DNA from: Callorhinus ursinus
Taxonomy: Eukaryota > Chordata > Mammalia > Carnivora > Otariidae
Reading direction: 5' to 3'
Length of the DNA stretch: 64,000 nucleotides
NCBI RefSeq assembly: GCF_003265705.1
Contig: NW_020312966.1
Location: forward strand, 23,414,603-23,478,602
Part shown: positions 20,100-32,695 of the stretch, piece after piece
Numbering within the stretch: the first letter of the stretch is position 1
Layout: each line of letters begins with the position of its first letter
Translations under genes and position numbers: made by a program
Notes under the pieces: generated by a model
What the model was told of the DNA's origin: nothing
What the model saw: the letters and a program-made list of their open reading frames with translations, nothing else
The model's database searches: none

Positions 20100-21733
20100 T
20101 AAAAACAACTGACATATTGAAATTTGCTCAAAGAAAAAAGATCAAGAGGAGAGAGAAATTAAGCATATGGCAAAGTTGAGAAAAACAAGTAGTATGAGTG
20201 TTATCTTGAAAAAAACCTTTCAAGGAATATGGCAATTGTCCTCAAACTACACAGAAGTCTGCCTTGCGAGGGAGGGAAGAGATGATATTCTCTTTGGCTC
20301 TAAAGATCAGGACCTAGATTGAAGGAGATGCTACATGGATGTAGGTTTGGACTCCATAAATTAAAAGCCTCAAATTTTTATGGAACTGCCTGAGTAGTGC
20401 TAGACTGTCTGATACTTGAATGGTGAATGAATGGTTACCTATTGGGGAATGTTGTCTGGGGGATTCCTGCATAAAAGTAACATATTAGATGAGAAGCCCC
20501 AAGGACCCACTCAGATATGAGTGTAATGCTGCCATTAGGAAAGTGGAGTAAGTCAATTCCTCTCCTACAACATCTGAAGATTTGTTCATGTATGGCTTAG
20601 CCTCCTATTTTCCAGACCAATAAATGGCAGCTTCGTTGATCCTTACTGATAGTATTATCATCCAACAGTAAAGCACTCTTTACCTTCTCTGAACACTCCA
20701 GATTCTTTTTGACTTCCCCAGTTGCAGAGTCTAGTGCAAAAACCAGCCCTGAACCTGGGTGTGATCAATTAGAAGCAGAACCAGATAACAGCAGCTTATA
20801 TTCTCTTTTCCTGTTAAAGTACCTCCCAATACAAACTCACATTTGCTTTTCTAAAATGGTGAACCATTCAACCTTTGCATCTTCCCTGAGTATTTCTGAA
20901 CTTCATTTTGTAAAGCTTCCTGATCCTTTCCATATGAATAAGATACACTTGGCAGGAATTGAACTTAGCTCTATTTGTTTCTAACCTGTAATTAAATGCT
21001 AATCCTATCCTCCAGAGGGCTGGTGTCCTCAGCCAACTTACACTGTACTTTCTCTTTTCTCATGTTCTCTAACCAACTAGATAAACAAGACAGAACCCAA
21101 GGGAGAACTCTGAACCCTCCCCTCTTTGGCTGTGCTTACAAAAGAGAAAAGTAATCTGGAAACTAAAGAACCAGTTATTTGAGAAAGAGAAAACCAAACT
21201 ACTGGTTTGTCTAATATTTTAACTGCTACTAGACCAGCAGAGTAGTTGCTGTCTCCTTCCAAGCTGAAAGTGTTTTATGAATGGCCACTATTATGTCCAC
21301 GGCTCCAGCCAGTGATATAATTACCTAGGAGAAATCAAATCTTTGCCAGTGGTTTCCAAGTATTCCACAGGAGCCTACAATTCTAATATCGGTTCCCCTT
21401 TTTAGAAAGAAATTCTTGAGAGGTACCATTATTATGCACTATCATTTACAATATCCCCCTGTGATATTGTGATTTATGGTAAGAAATATGTATTCAGTCT
21501 TTGTCCACCTTCCTGGCACACAGCTCTTAAAATTTTGGAATTTGCTACGTGAAGAGAGCAATAATGGTGTCTTCTGTTACGCTGATGACATGACAGTTGG
21601 AAAGCTCTTAGGTAGCCTAAGGATGAGGGCTGGTTGCCAGGAGGCCTAACCATGTGATTAGAAGGTGGGAACTTTCAGTCTCAACATTACACCTCAACCT
21701 GCAAGGAGAGAGGAGCTATAGGTTGAGTCAATC
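20100..21733. other. Unique sequence, no gene seen
   Basis: About 1.6 kb without a confident repeat. A 91-codon frame at 20709-20984 starts ATG but has no domain or splice context that I can support. Confidence 0.4.
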
Positions 21734-21751
21734 ACCAATGGCCAATGATTT

Positions 21752-21936
21752 TTTTTTAAGATTTCATTTATTTATTTGAGAGAGAGAGTATAAGCAGGGC
21801 TGGGAGGAGCAGAGGGAGAGGGAGAAGCAGATTCCCCACTGATCAGGGAGCCCAATGCGGTGCTTGAATCCATGACCCTGGGATCATAACCTGAGCAGAA
21901 GGCAGACGCTTAACTGACTGAGCCACCCAGGTGCCC
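21752..21936 (-). mobile_element. Can-SINE, minus strand
   Basis: Reversed tail, GA-rich body, reversed head GAGCCACCCAGGTGCCC. TSD ACCAATGGCCAATGATTT (21734-21751) / ACCAAAGGCCAAAGATTT (21937-21954), two mismatches. Confidence 0.95.
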
Positions 21937-21954
21937 ACCAAAGGCCAAAGATTT

Positions 21955-24095
21955 AATCAATCATGACAATATAAGGAAGCTTCCACAAAAACCTGAAAGC
22001 ACAAGGTTTGGAGTGCTTACAGGTTGGGGAGAGTGGTGCACTCAGAGAAGTCACAGAAGCTCCATGCCTTTCCCCGCACCTTGCCCAAAGCATGTCTTCT
22101 ATCTGGCTGTTCCTGGGTTATTTCCTTTTATAATAAATGAGTAATCCGGTAAGTAAAATGTTTCTCCAAGTTCTGTGAACCACTCTAATAAATTAATGGA
22201 ACCCAAGGAGAAGGTTGTTGGGACCTCCAATCTATAAGCAGTGGGTCAAAAGCATAGGTAATAACCTGGATTTATGATTGGTGTCTGCAGTGGCAGGGGG
22301 AGGGAATCTGGTAAGACTGAGCCCTTAAGACTGGGATCTGAAGCTATCTCAAGGCAGACAGTGTCAGAATTGAGTTGAATTATAGGATACCCAGCTAGTG
22401 TGGGAGAATTGCTTGGTGTGGGGTGGGGGGAAACTACACACTGGAATTGGGTATAGAATCATACCCATCAAAAACACATAAAAGTGGGGACTAAAGGGCA
22501 CACTACCAAAAAACTAAGATTGACAGCTTCTGAGATGTGCTTCCATTGAATGTTTCCTATCTAAGCATTTATGCATGTAATTTTGACTTCAATTATCCTG
22601 GAGCAAAACTGATAACCCTTTTTACCTAACATGCCAGATTTATTTCTGAAACATGCAAACAAATTAGCAAAGGTTTCTTTGAATCCATTGATTGTAGTAT
22701 GCAAGTGAATTATGAAGTCAAGATATTCAACTTAAATCTAACCTTGCATCTAAAAATTGGAAATGGAACGTTACACACTAAGGTTGCTTTGTTTTCTTTT
22801 ACATAGAGCAATTCACTCATCAACCAACACAAATGCACAGAAATCCCAAAAGGCACATGATCATCACTAATAAAAATGATTGGGATGCATTTTATTCATA
22901 TAAAAATACCATGTAAATGCTGAATAATTATAAGTCATTATTTCAAATCTGATTTGAGAGGCAAAGCATCTCTATTTGGCAAGACTTGTCCTCTGCTCCT
23001 AATTACTGAGCAACCTTGAAATTCACTATAAACAATGACTGGCATCTTACTTACAAAAGGTTTCATATTTTCAAGCTATAACATTTTATGCTAGTATTGA
23101 GAGTTCTTATTTAGTCCAGCTCATGGAAGAGTCGCAAAAGTTGAGACAGTGAAGGGCAGAAATATTTCCTAGGAAGTAGAAAACCAACTTGGTTTCTATC
23201 AACAAGGTAAAGAGCATGCCTTCAAAAGCAGGATCAACTGGTATATTAAAGTGAGTTCAACTGAGCCAATTAGGCATAAATATAAGCTATCTGTTAGCAC
23301 AGAATATATTAAACTCCTTTCTCCCTAAAAGCTAAATGACTACATCTTTCCTTCATAAAGCAATCCTATATTCTATCAAGTATTACAGTAATTTTCAAAC
23401 TGTGTTCTAAAGGTCCTGAAGAGTGCAGAATCCTACATGTGGTCTTCCTGATGCAAACACAGGCTCTGCTTGGCAGACTTCACACTGAGAAAGCTGCCCT
23501 CCCGACTTGGTTAGACTTGGGGCAAAGCAAGTCCACCACAGTCGCCAGAAGGAGCGGTTGTCAAGGACTGCGCCTGCCTCACCCTCCCACCCACCAACCA
23601 TACTCATGCATGTATTTGCATTCCCAGTCTAGGCACCTCCATTCAGAAGCCTCATTCTGTGTGTTGGGGAGGGGAGAGCTGCTCTCCATTCCCCTAAACC
23701 CTAGGGCCATCAAATGGCAGGAGGCTTTCATTTGGGGACTCCCTGAGCAATGAGACCATCCCCTGCCCCCATCTGTGCTGATCCATCTGACCCATGAAGC
23801 CCAGTGCCATTCCCTGGGGGAGAAAAAGGGACAATGGAGGAACTAGCACTCTCTTTTTGGCCTCTTGCTTTCACTACTGCAGTAAGTGAATGAAGGCTAC
23901 ATCACTACTTTTCACTGGGCTTGTCTTCTAATTGACCACCATAACAGCGGGCAGCTCTTCATCAGGTCCAAGAGTTCCAAGGAGTGGCCTGGAAGATGTC
24001 ATAAGGGAGAAGAGAGAGGGTAGGTAACAACAGTCCTCTGGGCAACCCCCTTCCCAAAACACACTTACTAGTTTCAATCACATGGCTCTGTGTCT
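21955..24095. other. Unique sequence, no gene seen
   Basis: About 2.1 kb, AT-rich to 23400, then more GC-rich. The 104-codon frame at 23439-23753 begins at ATG but shows no domain. The phrase TTTTCAAACTGTGTTCTAAAGG near 23393 resembles hAT-type MER elements too weakly to call. Confidence 0.4.
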
Positions 24096-24225
24096 ATCTC
24101 TTTTATATGGTGAAGTTATGGGAAGATTCCAGCTGAGAAAAGGACTGTTCAAGGCTTACCATCATGCCTGGTACACAGTAAGAGATCAACACATATTAGC
24201 TATGATTACTGCACGTTTGAAAAAC
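24096..24225 (+). repeat. Possible MIR 3' part
   Basis: CATCATGCCTGGTACACAGTAAGAGATCAACACATATTAGCTATGATTA (in parts) resembles the MIR end TGCCTGGCACATAGTAGGTGCTCAATAAAT. Confidence 0.5.
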
Positions 24226-24529
24226 ATTACACTAGTAGTTCTAGCTTCTGGATTCTAAATAGTCATGCCATTTTGGAAAGCCAAGAGCCCAGGAGAACCA
24301 GCCAGGTCATCATTCATTATAGACCCCTCTCAGACCAGGAAGGGCTCAGCCATCACAGTAAAAGGGATCTTAAGACTGTAGCGAAACTGTGAAGAGCATG
24401 ATGGGCATTAACATCTTTACTGGAATTTTCTATTCAAAGAGAGGGAAGAGATGGAAACATGCCTTATATGGACTCAGTGATTAATAGACATGAGAGTTCT
24501 TGTTAACACCATGGTCGTCATCATACCAT

Positions 24530-24775
24530 AGAGCCTACTGTTTAATGAATACCTACATTGCAAACACACACCAGATGGAATTTTCATGTGTTGTCGAAAT
24601 TAATCCTTTAACAAAACCCTGAAGTATAATCCCCATTTACAGATTAAGAAACTGAAACTTGAAGGGACTGAATAATATTTCCAAGGCCACACAGTAGAAG
24701 ATGAATTCCAACTGCATCTTAACCAGTTTTATTACAAAGTCTATGCTTTTAACTCCTACTCAACAATGCCCTCTC
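24530..24775 (+). repeat. MIR
   Basis: ATGAATACCTACATTGCAAAC, AATCCTTTAACAAAACCCTG, ATCCCCATTTACAGATTAAG, AAACTGAAACTTGAAGGG, CCAAGGCCACACAGTAG and GTCTATGCTTTTAACTCC follow the MIR core in order. Confidence 0.8.
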
Positions 24776-26335
24776 ACTAACATTCCAACCTGCACCACCC
24801 AGAAATAATATATGTCTCTTACTAATCCCTTGTACTGGGTACCTTAATAACAGACAAATTAATCCTTTCAAACTACCAACAAAAGAATATTTCCAAATAG
24901 TCAAAACAAACTCACCCTGACACGTTCAGACATATGCAAACAAAGCCAACAAACAAACAAAAACAAAATCTAAGGACCTAACAAAATTTTCAACCAGTCA
25001 CTGGCCCAATCCACACCTGATGTCTTTTTAATCTTTCTACCTAACAGTCTCCTCTCTGAGAGAGAACAATAAACAGGAGTCCTATCGTCAAGCTGCAGAA
25101 ACATCTGATTTGACTTTTTCCCTACTCCAGTGATCATTTTCAATTGCTCTACCCACATTCTTGCTTGTCCTGTGATCAAAAACTAGGTCTTCTGATTGTG
25201 ACAATAAAATATAAAGATGTTAAACTGCTATCTGTAGGTTTTGAACACTTTATCTTAAAGTTTCTATTGACCTCTATTTTAATGAATTCACAGTTAAGAT
25301 CCAAATCCCAGAAACCACTACACATGATTTCACCCTTCTGCCCCCATCCCCAATGCACTACCTTGACAACTCTTCCTCACTCCCAGCCTGCTATAAAATG
25401 CATATATTCCAGAGGAGAATGTAAACTTGATGCAGCATAATACTTTAAAATTAGCCCACTGCCCAGCTCTTTCTCACTTGAGTTAATTTGCATCTGTGAG
25501 CAATTAAGCCAAGAAGGTGTATTTCTGTGTCCTCATGCATGCCTTGGCTCTCATTTGTCAGTATGACTTCATTGTAAGCCACCTCCCAGAAAGTAAATTT
25601 CTCCCACTTCTCCATGACTTTCAGGGTCAGTTAATAGAGCCCCATCTAGCTGCTAATCCATTCAGCTGAAATTCAATGAACTGTCACTGTAAGTGGCTTA
25701 AATGGCAAGTTTGCTATCTACTAGGACAGTTATCATACAGTCTCCATGCTCAACCAAAATATAGATGCTCGGTGCAAGTCAGGGCACAGCCGACTTGCCT
25801 GGCAATGGCTGCAGATGACTCACTGTGAGAGCCAAAGATACCACCAACGCGAATGACCCTGTCTTGTAACATTTTCTCAATCTGCCAACTCGGTTTTAAG
25901 ATTGGTGGTTGCATTGCCCATTTCCCGTGTGCCTCTTTCTTCTGCCTGAAAACAATAAAAATATCCAAGTCAATTCTAACCAGATTGGCCTGTATCTTTC
26001 CTTATTTTACTCCAAGAGGCAATGAGCACAAGAAAGTGGTACCAGAACCACTAATGCACCTGGAGCATGGTGACACCCTGTGCTCGTCACCACCACCTTG
26101 CTGAGATGGGAAGCTGAAAGACACCTCAACTGTCTCTAGGCTCTGTCCCCTAGGATGGGGAGGAGCAGAGGTCGGTGAGGCAAGGAACGGGACTCCAGAC
26201 AAGGAACATTTGTATTTTAAAAGGAATTCACTAAGATGATGCTGATTCCAGCTCTCTAGAATGTTGGTATCTCTACAAACTGTTCCACAAAATAATTATT
26301 TTTAATTGCATTATTATAATATAATATTATAATAA
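24776..26335. other. Unique sequence, no gene seen
   Basis: About 1.6 kb. AAAC-rich simple sequence near 24940-24970; an AT-rich (ATAATAT) stretch at 26290-26350. Frames up to 98 codons lack domains. Confidence 0.4.
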
Positions 26336-26339
26336 ATGT

Positions 26340-26575
26340 AATAATGATGATGATTATTTATGGAGCCCTTACTCTGTGCTAGGCATTATACTTACTGTTT
26401 CATTCACATTATCTCATTTTATCTTGCAACCCTAGGAAGTAGGCGAGAATCATTCTCTATTTCTACCTGTGAGGCAGCAGAACAAAGTAGTAAGGAGATG
26501 GAATCTAGAGCCAAACTGCTGATAGGCTCTGCCCCCTAGTAGCTCTATTACCCTGGACCTACCTCATGGGGTGAT
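26340..26575 (+). repeat. MIR
   Basis: ATTTATGGAGCCCTTACTCTG, TGCTAGGCATTATACTTACTG, CATTATCTCATTTTATCTTGC and AACCCTAGGAAGTAGG, followed by a second MIR-like part (GGAATCTAGAGCCAAACTGC...CCCCCTAGTAGCTCTATTACC). Confidence 0.8.
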
Positions 26576-26999
26576 TTTTGTGATTTAAGGTGCTGACCTG
26601 TAGAAAGCACTCAGTCAGCATGCAGGCTGGCTATGATCATTGTCACACCGTCAGTGGTTAACTGGGAGCTGCAGAGTAGGGATGAGGGCAGTAGGATGTG
26701 ATACAGTGGCTCGCCTGAGACCCAGCTCTGAAGGAGCACTGTTAGTAGAATGGTTGCCATATAGGAGCAGCCCTCACCAGTGATGGTAACACAGATCTTC
26801 ATCCTTCATCTGCTGTTTGTTTAGCCATTTACAGACCAGAAGACAAGAGGGGGCCATTTCTCTAATATCACCAAAACCACACCCTTGTTTCTAGGAAAAG
26901 AATGCACCACAGTCCCTGTCATTGCATTCAAATTCTGACCCAGTGGCAACTGTCTATTCAAGATGAATTTCCCTTAATAAGACAGATATAGTTCTTGTC
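26576..26999. other. Unique sequence, no gene seen
   Basis: About 420 bases. Nothing recognised. Confidence 0.35.
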
Positions 27000-27425
27000 T
27001 TACCTGGGGTTCCCTAGAAACAGAGCCTGAGACAAGGGTTTGGCAAACATGATTTCTTGGGGTGGGGGGAGTGTTCCTCAGGAAAATCCTGAAGGGAAGG
27101 GAGAGAGAATCAGGCTAGGGAAAGGAAAAAAATCGAGCAGGGACGTGGTCTCATATCAATGGCAGCCTCAACCTGGTCCACAGAGGATTCTAGAACATAA
27201 ATCACACCACAAAGTTGTCCTCACCTTGAGGCAAGGGGTCTGGTCCTTTGTACCCTCCTATCAGTGAGTCATTGGCCATGAACAGCTTCCAGGGTGAATG
27301 GCAGCCAAGAGCAGTTCTACAGGAGGGGCAGAGGAGGCAGGTGACGAGCCCTGGGCAGTCAATCCCCATGGCAGCTGGGTGACTGGACAGGGCATCAACA
27401 GCACCTACTGCATTTCTATCAGGCG
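27000..27425 (+). repeat. Probable ancient interspersed repeat, family not named
   Basis: GGGGTTCCCTAGAAACAGAGCCTGAGACAAGGG and GATTTCTTGGGG (quoted in parts) resemble the start of a widespread old mammalian repeat. A related phrase (GAAAGCAGAGCCCAAGACAG...AAGAAATTTATCAAGTGGGA) occurs at 33330-33390. Identification is tentative. Confidence 0.35.
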
Positions 27426-28090
27426 TAGGCTATACAAAGTAATTGCCCCTCACACCCTTTACACAAGTAGATGACTCCATAAAGAAAGAGTTCAATCCAA
27501 AGGATTAAATGGCCAATTTGCCTTCTTAAATTGTAAAACAATCAACATAAAATCTCTGAATATCAAAGATCAACCCAAGCCAGGCAGACTCACCAGTGCT
27601 CTTTGTTTTAGGGGGGACATGATAAGCTAGGGCTCATCTCAGCAAGAAGTTCCAGTTAACAGTCCTCTTGCCCATCCCCTGAATAAACCTGTTCTTCTGG
27701 CTTAGCTTTGCTGAAATGGATCCAGGCAAAAGGAAATCGCTTCTAACACTTATTGGCAGGCTAGCATATTTCCTCCCCCAGAGAAAGTCAGGGTAGGGAA
27801 GGATGTTCCCAACCTTCCTTCTCTAAGGAAATTACAAGAGTGAGACAGTTCAGTTACAGGAGTGTAATTAATGTTATTAAATCACTGTTGGGGTATGATT
27901 ATGCCTTGAATTTAGAGGTCACCTCCCCACAGGGATTCACGAAGGAAAATCCTTCCCTTACATTGTCTTACACATTCTGACAGTACCTCCTGTAAAACAG
28001 GCAGACAACCTGCTATAGTGTATGCGGCCTTCCTGGGCAAGCAAACATATTTAATTTAGCATCCTCCAATGCTTCTCCTAGAGGACTATC
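27426..28090. other. Unique sequence, no gene seen
   Basis: About 660 bases. No repeat or gene recognised. Confidence 0.35.
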
Positions 28091-28099
28091 TTCCCACAT

Positions 28100-28720
28100 G
28101 TTTTTCTGCATTGTACGCAGGTCCAGCTTTGGGGGCTCGTGACGTGCACAGTTGCACAGGGCTCCACACTTAGGACTTTGGATGCTACTCTCTTGGAACT
28201 CTTAATAATTTTTGAATAAGGGGCCACACATTTTCATTTTACACTGGACCCCACAAATCTTACAGCCATCCCCGGGTGTGTGTCTTCAGCTGCACCCGGG
28301 AGGTATGTAAGGAAGGGTCTCAGCAAGCTGACTGTAGCCTGTAACCTCCCCAGGGATTGTGTAACCCAAGGATGTGATAGTCATTAGCACTGCCGATCAA
28401 GAATTTTGGGTTCTTCTTGCAGACATAGGTAGGATTGGACCGGAACTTCCTGCTGATAAAATGTGAGCAGGCAGTGATGATGTCACATCTGGGCAAAAGG
28501 TTTACAGGCCAGAACTCCATTTGCCACATTCCCTTTCTCCTGCCTTGAGAGTTAAGATGGAGCTTCCCTCGGCGAGTCCCTGAGAGAGGCAGAGCCCCCA
28601 GACAATGTACAATGAACATGTTCTATAAGCAAGATAAACTGGTTTGAAGTCACTGAGATTTATTTTTTCCCATAATTTAGCCTATCCTGACGGACACAGA
28701 GGATGATAAATAGATTCTGA
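28100..28720 (-). repeat. Probable ancient repeat material, family not named
   Basis: 28120-28260 contains GGGCTCCACACTTAGGAC and GGGGCCACACATTTTCATTT, and 28260-28700 ends with GAAGTCACTGAGATTTATTTTTTCCC and TTTAGCCTATCCTGACGG, both of which remind me of recurrent mammalian repeat ends. I cannot name the families, orientation is uncertain, and a 99-codon minus frame here has no domain. Confidence 0.3.
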
Positions 28721-29630
28721 AAGCATCCTTTGCAATACTTAGAGACTGAGCTGGGGAGAAGGAGCAGGGTGTAAGGCAACAACATTTCTGATAATGAAGA
28801 AGACTCCTACACAAAGATATGAAGGATTGGTGGGAGCCCTATAGGCTACTGTTTAATTTATTTAGTCCAACTATTCACCACTGAACCACAGAAAATACAG
28901 CATTAGCAGGGTTCATTTGTAATTGTCTCAACAACAAATATGTTTGCATCACAGAAAAAAAAAAATGTGATACAATTTGTATGTTCTTCCATCCCTGCCA
29001 TTTTGTTAGTCAAACACTAGGCAAGGGCAAATTGCTCCTTTTTGAGGGATGAGGAGAAGAGGGAAAGATAAAATGACCCTGAAAGACCCAAAAAAGTTTC
29101 CTGGGGCTGACTAGTGAGAGTCAGCAAATACACAGTATTCTAATAAAATGTCTGATTTGATATTTGTCTCTCTCCTAAGCAAGGAATTCAAGGTCACTGT
29201 GATGTACAGTAGCCTCTGGAACGGCTCTGTAAAGAAGGGTCTCATCCTGCCTGCAAGCTGGATCAGCTGCGGAGTTCTTTTATTCATGACCAAATGTTTC
29301 CAGAATGATTAAACTAGCATTGTAAATGTGCAGTCTATATCAGCTGAGTGACAAGGATTAAGTGAGATTCAGATTAAAATGCTAAGTGAGTTTGTCCCAA
29401 GATCAAGCCAGATATATGGTTAACACTAAGAAAATACATGCTGAAAAAGAAGTGTAAAAACAACCACCTAGAGAAAACCTCAGAATAACAAATCGTACCA
29501 GAGAAAGTGTCTTGAATGGCAAGTAAGCCAGCGAGGGCTGAAATTACCTTTTCGAAAGTATAACTGCTTGGCAATATGTAGAAAAAATACATAGCCAACC
29601 AAACAACTTAATCAACATGCATGTTCACAG
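28721..29630. other. Unique sequence, no gene seen
   Basis: About 900 bases, AT-rich. No repeat or gene recognised. Confidence 0.35.
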
Positions 29631-29634
29631 TGCA

Positions 29635-30157
29635 TTTGGTTCTGAGGGGAACGTGCCACTTTGGCATGCGGATTATTTTGAGCTGAAGACAATCAAGTCC
29701 CATAAACTCAGGAAGAGATTTTTTAACTTCACTCTCAACTACCTCTAAGAATTTAGATAGAGGGTCTGACCCAGGAAGAGAGCTATCACCAGAGACAACT
29801 ACAGAGAGTCTGGGCCAGGAGCGGTCAGCTGGAGGGAGCTCAGCAGGGCCTATATGTTCAAAGTCCTCTCTGTGTCCTGCTGTCTCCCATTGGCATGGCA
29901 AGCATTTTTTTACCAAACATTTGCTCTTCCCATCTTCCTGTGAATTGTCTTCCTTCCCTTTGATACCCCAGACCCCTATCCCGTTCCTTAGCTCAGGATG
30001 GCATATAAGCTGATGGTCCCTGAGTCTCACATCTTTGGGGCTCCCATATGTAAGAAATTAATTTTTTTCTCCTGTTGATCTGTCTTGGATGTCAATTTAA
30101 TTAATAGACCAGCCAAAAGAACTTGAAAGAGTGGAGGAAAAAATTTCCGCCCCCACA
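29635..30157 (-). mobile_element. Solo LTR-like element, copy 2, inverted relative to 10893-11369
   Basis: On the minus strand it starts TGTGGGGGCGGAAATTTTTTCC at 30157 and then tracks copy 1: TTCTTTTGGCTGGTCTATTA, the segment with ATGGGAGCCCC and TGTGAGACTCAGGG, CCCTCTATCTAAATTCTTAG, TCTCTTCCTGAGTTTATGGG, and CCGCATGCCAAAGTGGCACG. The colinear match over about 500 bases identifies one family. The 140-codon minus frame at 29608-30030 lies inside it and is not a gene. Confidence 0.6.
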
Positions 30158-30889
30158 GTTTAAAAAAAAGGTACAATAATAAAAACCTATTTCACTGACA
30201 TAATAAATATTGATAAACAAATTTCAGAACAAAATGTAAGTTGGACACCAAAAATTATTATTAGAACTGCTAAATTTGCTACTACAAAAGAATAAGAATG
30301 CTTTGTCATGTAGTTTTTCTCCCAGAAAATTCACAATAAAAGCCAAAGTGAATGTAAATTTATTATTTACCAAATACTAGTGTAACAGAAAAAGAAAACA
30401 CCATGAGAAAAAAATCTGCAGCCACTGTATGAGTAACGTCTTGAAATGTTTTTGTATAATGAATATAGAAATAAAATCACATACCCTTTTGCCTCTAATA
30501 ACATTTAAAGCGACCTGAGACACTGACGAATAAATAGGGTATTTCAACTGATACCTTCAAACCTCTCTATCTGTTGCTTTCTCATCTTCTCTAAATCAGC
30601 TCACCTTCCATGGAACTTAATCCCATTGGTCTGCAGGTCTTTGCTACAACCTGCATTTTTGCCTGGGAAATTTCCCCAGTTGACTTCATGGGAACAGTCT
30701 TTCTCAGACTCATCACTCTTTTTTTTTCCCCCTCATCAGAGACTCTGATATGTCCTCCTGGGAGTTGAGTACATACACCCCTCACTCGTGAAGCACTGAA
30801 GAGGAACAGTGGAATGGTGGTTCTCTTATTCTTGGTGCCAAATGGGGACACAGACGTGCCTGGGATAAAATAAGCTGGAGCCCCTACAC
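30158..30889. other. Unique AT-rich sequence
   Basis: About 730 bases. No repeat or gene recognised. Confidence 0.35.
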
Positions 30890-31080
30890 AGCACAGTGCT
30901 TAAGAACAAGGGCTCTGAGTCCATCCAACCTAAGTGCAAACTTCCTATCGCTCTAGTTTCCACATCTGTGGCATGGGTATGGTAATAATATATAACACCT
31001 CATAAACCAAACAATCCTTGTACAGAACTTATGGGCTATCTTGCACATAGGAAGTCAGCAATATATGGTTGCCATTGTGA
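30890..31080 (+). repeat. MIR
   Basis: GTGCTTAAGAACAAGGGCTCTGAG, TCTAGTTTCCACATCTGTGG, CATGGGTATGGTAATAATA and GCACATAGGAAGTCAGCAATA follow MIR order. Confidence 0.75.
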
Positions 31081-31612
31081 TTACACTGAATTCTTTTTTT
31101 GGGAAAAATTGAGAGATACCCCAATGCTCTAGGCTCCTCCCACCCTCTTTGAAGAATCACAGAGTTCTACTTATGTGCTGAGGATACTGATATAAAAGAG
31201 GTGAACAGATGTGACTGTACCAAAATTGGACAGAAAGATAAAATATAGACTGTTGAAGAAAGGTCAGAAAGAGGCAGCTGCACAGGAAGATTAAGAAGAA
31301 AACAATATTTAAGGTCCGACCCCTGATGAGGTGTTAAATGGCCGGTGGGAGCGATCCCAGCTGTAATCCAGTTAACATTTAGCACCTAATTATCACTTCT
31401 CAGCAGCGTCCAGACTAGATAATTGTGAACTGCAAACTCCAAGCTACACGTGAAATGTTTAATGCTACTAAGCTGCAGATCCAATCATTTAACAGGCAAT
31501 GGCTATCCAGGAGCAAGTAGCAAGAGGTATAGAATATTATTACTCTACTTAACCAGTGAAGCATCATCTCTCCTTGGGATCTAGCCCACAGTTAAGCAGA
31601 TCTCACCAAACA
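31081..31612. other. Unique sequence, no gene seen
   Basis: About 530 bases. Nothing recognised. Confidence 0.35.
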
Positions 31613-31622
31613 AGATGTGGAT

Positions 31623-31820
31623 TTTTTTTTAAGATTTTATTTATTTATCTGAGAGAGGGGGACAGAGAGAGAGAAAGCGATCATGAGTGGGGTGAGGGGC
31701 AAAGGGAGAAGCAGACTCCTCGCTGAGCAGGGAGCCTGATGTGGGACTGGATCCCAGGACCCTGAGATCATGAGCTGAGCCGAAGGCAGATGCTTAACCG
31801 ACTGAGCCACCCAGGCACCC
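31623..31820 (-). mobile_element. Can-SINE, minus strand, perfect 10-bp TSD
   Basis: Reversed tail AAGATTTTATTTATTTATC, GA-rich body, reversed head GAGCCACCCAGGCACCC. AGATGTGGAT at 31613-31622 and 31821-31830. Confidence 0.95.
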
Positions 31821-31830
31821 AGATGTGGAT

Positions 31831-32512
31831 GATTTATTCCAAGATTTCCTTTTAAATTGTCTTCATGACCAGTAGTCTGAGATTATAATACAATCTGAGA
31901 TTCTAAACCTAGATTTTCTTTCGCATGGGTGCAAAGCCATGCTAGTGATCCACCAACACTGTTTTTCTGGGTGAGATGATAAATTTCCTCGTCCTTCCAA
32001 TCTCCTGAAAATAATTTTTTTTCTCAGTATCCAAACAAGACACATGCTGATGGTGATATAATGATGACGAAACACAGGTCCTACTCACGAGAAGCTCTAA
32101 TATGAAATTCTAATAATGAAGACTAAGGGAGAAGGTGAAGATTTTCAATATAATAATAAGTATAAGAGCAACAACAAATAAAAAAGGTGTGGGAACACAC
32201 AAAGTGCAGCAATTAAATCTGCAATGCTATTTATGTCACATCTCAAGAATAAGTGGGAGAAAGAAAAGGAAAGTAAAGGAAAGATGTTCTGGGCAGAAAG
32301 AAAGGCAAATAGAACAAGACTTGGCATGTGTGAGCCAAGTAGGAAGTTTGTTGTATGTGATACAGATTTGGGGGCATGGTGTTGGAGAGACGGGGCAGGG
32401 GTTGGGGAGGGAAACATGACTTGAGAAATATGATCAAAGAAACCTAGGCATTTGAATTTAATCCTGTAGGTAATGGGAACCAATAGTGAGTTGTTTTTCA
32501 ATTTTTTTGTTT
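31831..32512. other. Mostly unique sequence, with a possible old-repeat tail
   Basis: About 680 bases. The segment 32440-32490 (AGGCATTTGAATTTAATCC, GGTAATGGGAACCAATAG) resembles the end of the same old family suggested at 16255-16860. Overlapping frames up to 118 codons are AT-rich and domain-free. Confidence 0.35.
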
Positions 32513-32695
32513 TCTTTTTTTTAAATATTTTATTTATTTATTTGACAGAGAGAGAGCACATGCAGGGGGAGCAGGAGAGGGAGAAGCAGGCTCCCCGCTG
32601 AGCAGGGAGCCTGATGCAGGTCTCCATCCCAGGACCCTGGGATCATGACCTGAGCCGGAAGCAGACGCTTAACGACTGAGCCACCCAGGTGCCCC
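32513..32695 (-). mobile_element. Can-SINE, minus strand
   Basis: Reversed tail AAATATTTTATTTATTTATT, GA-rich body, reversed head GAGCCACCCAGGTGCCCC. T-rich flanks (TTGTTTTCTTTTTT / TTGTTTTTTGTTTTC) look like a TSD. Confidence 0.94.

Noticed and set aside
29608..30030. A 140-codon minus-strand frame.
   Set aside because: It falls inside the second copy of the LTR-like repeat and has no domain; the homologous copy at 10.9 kb does not keep the frame.
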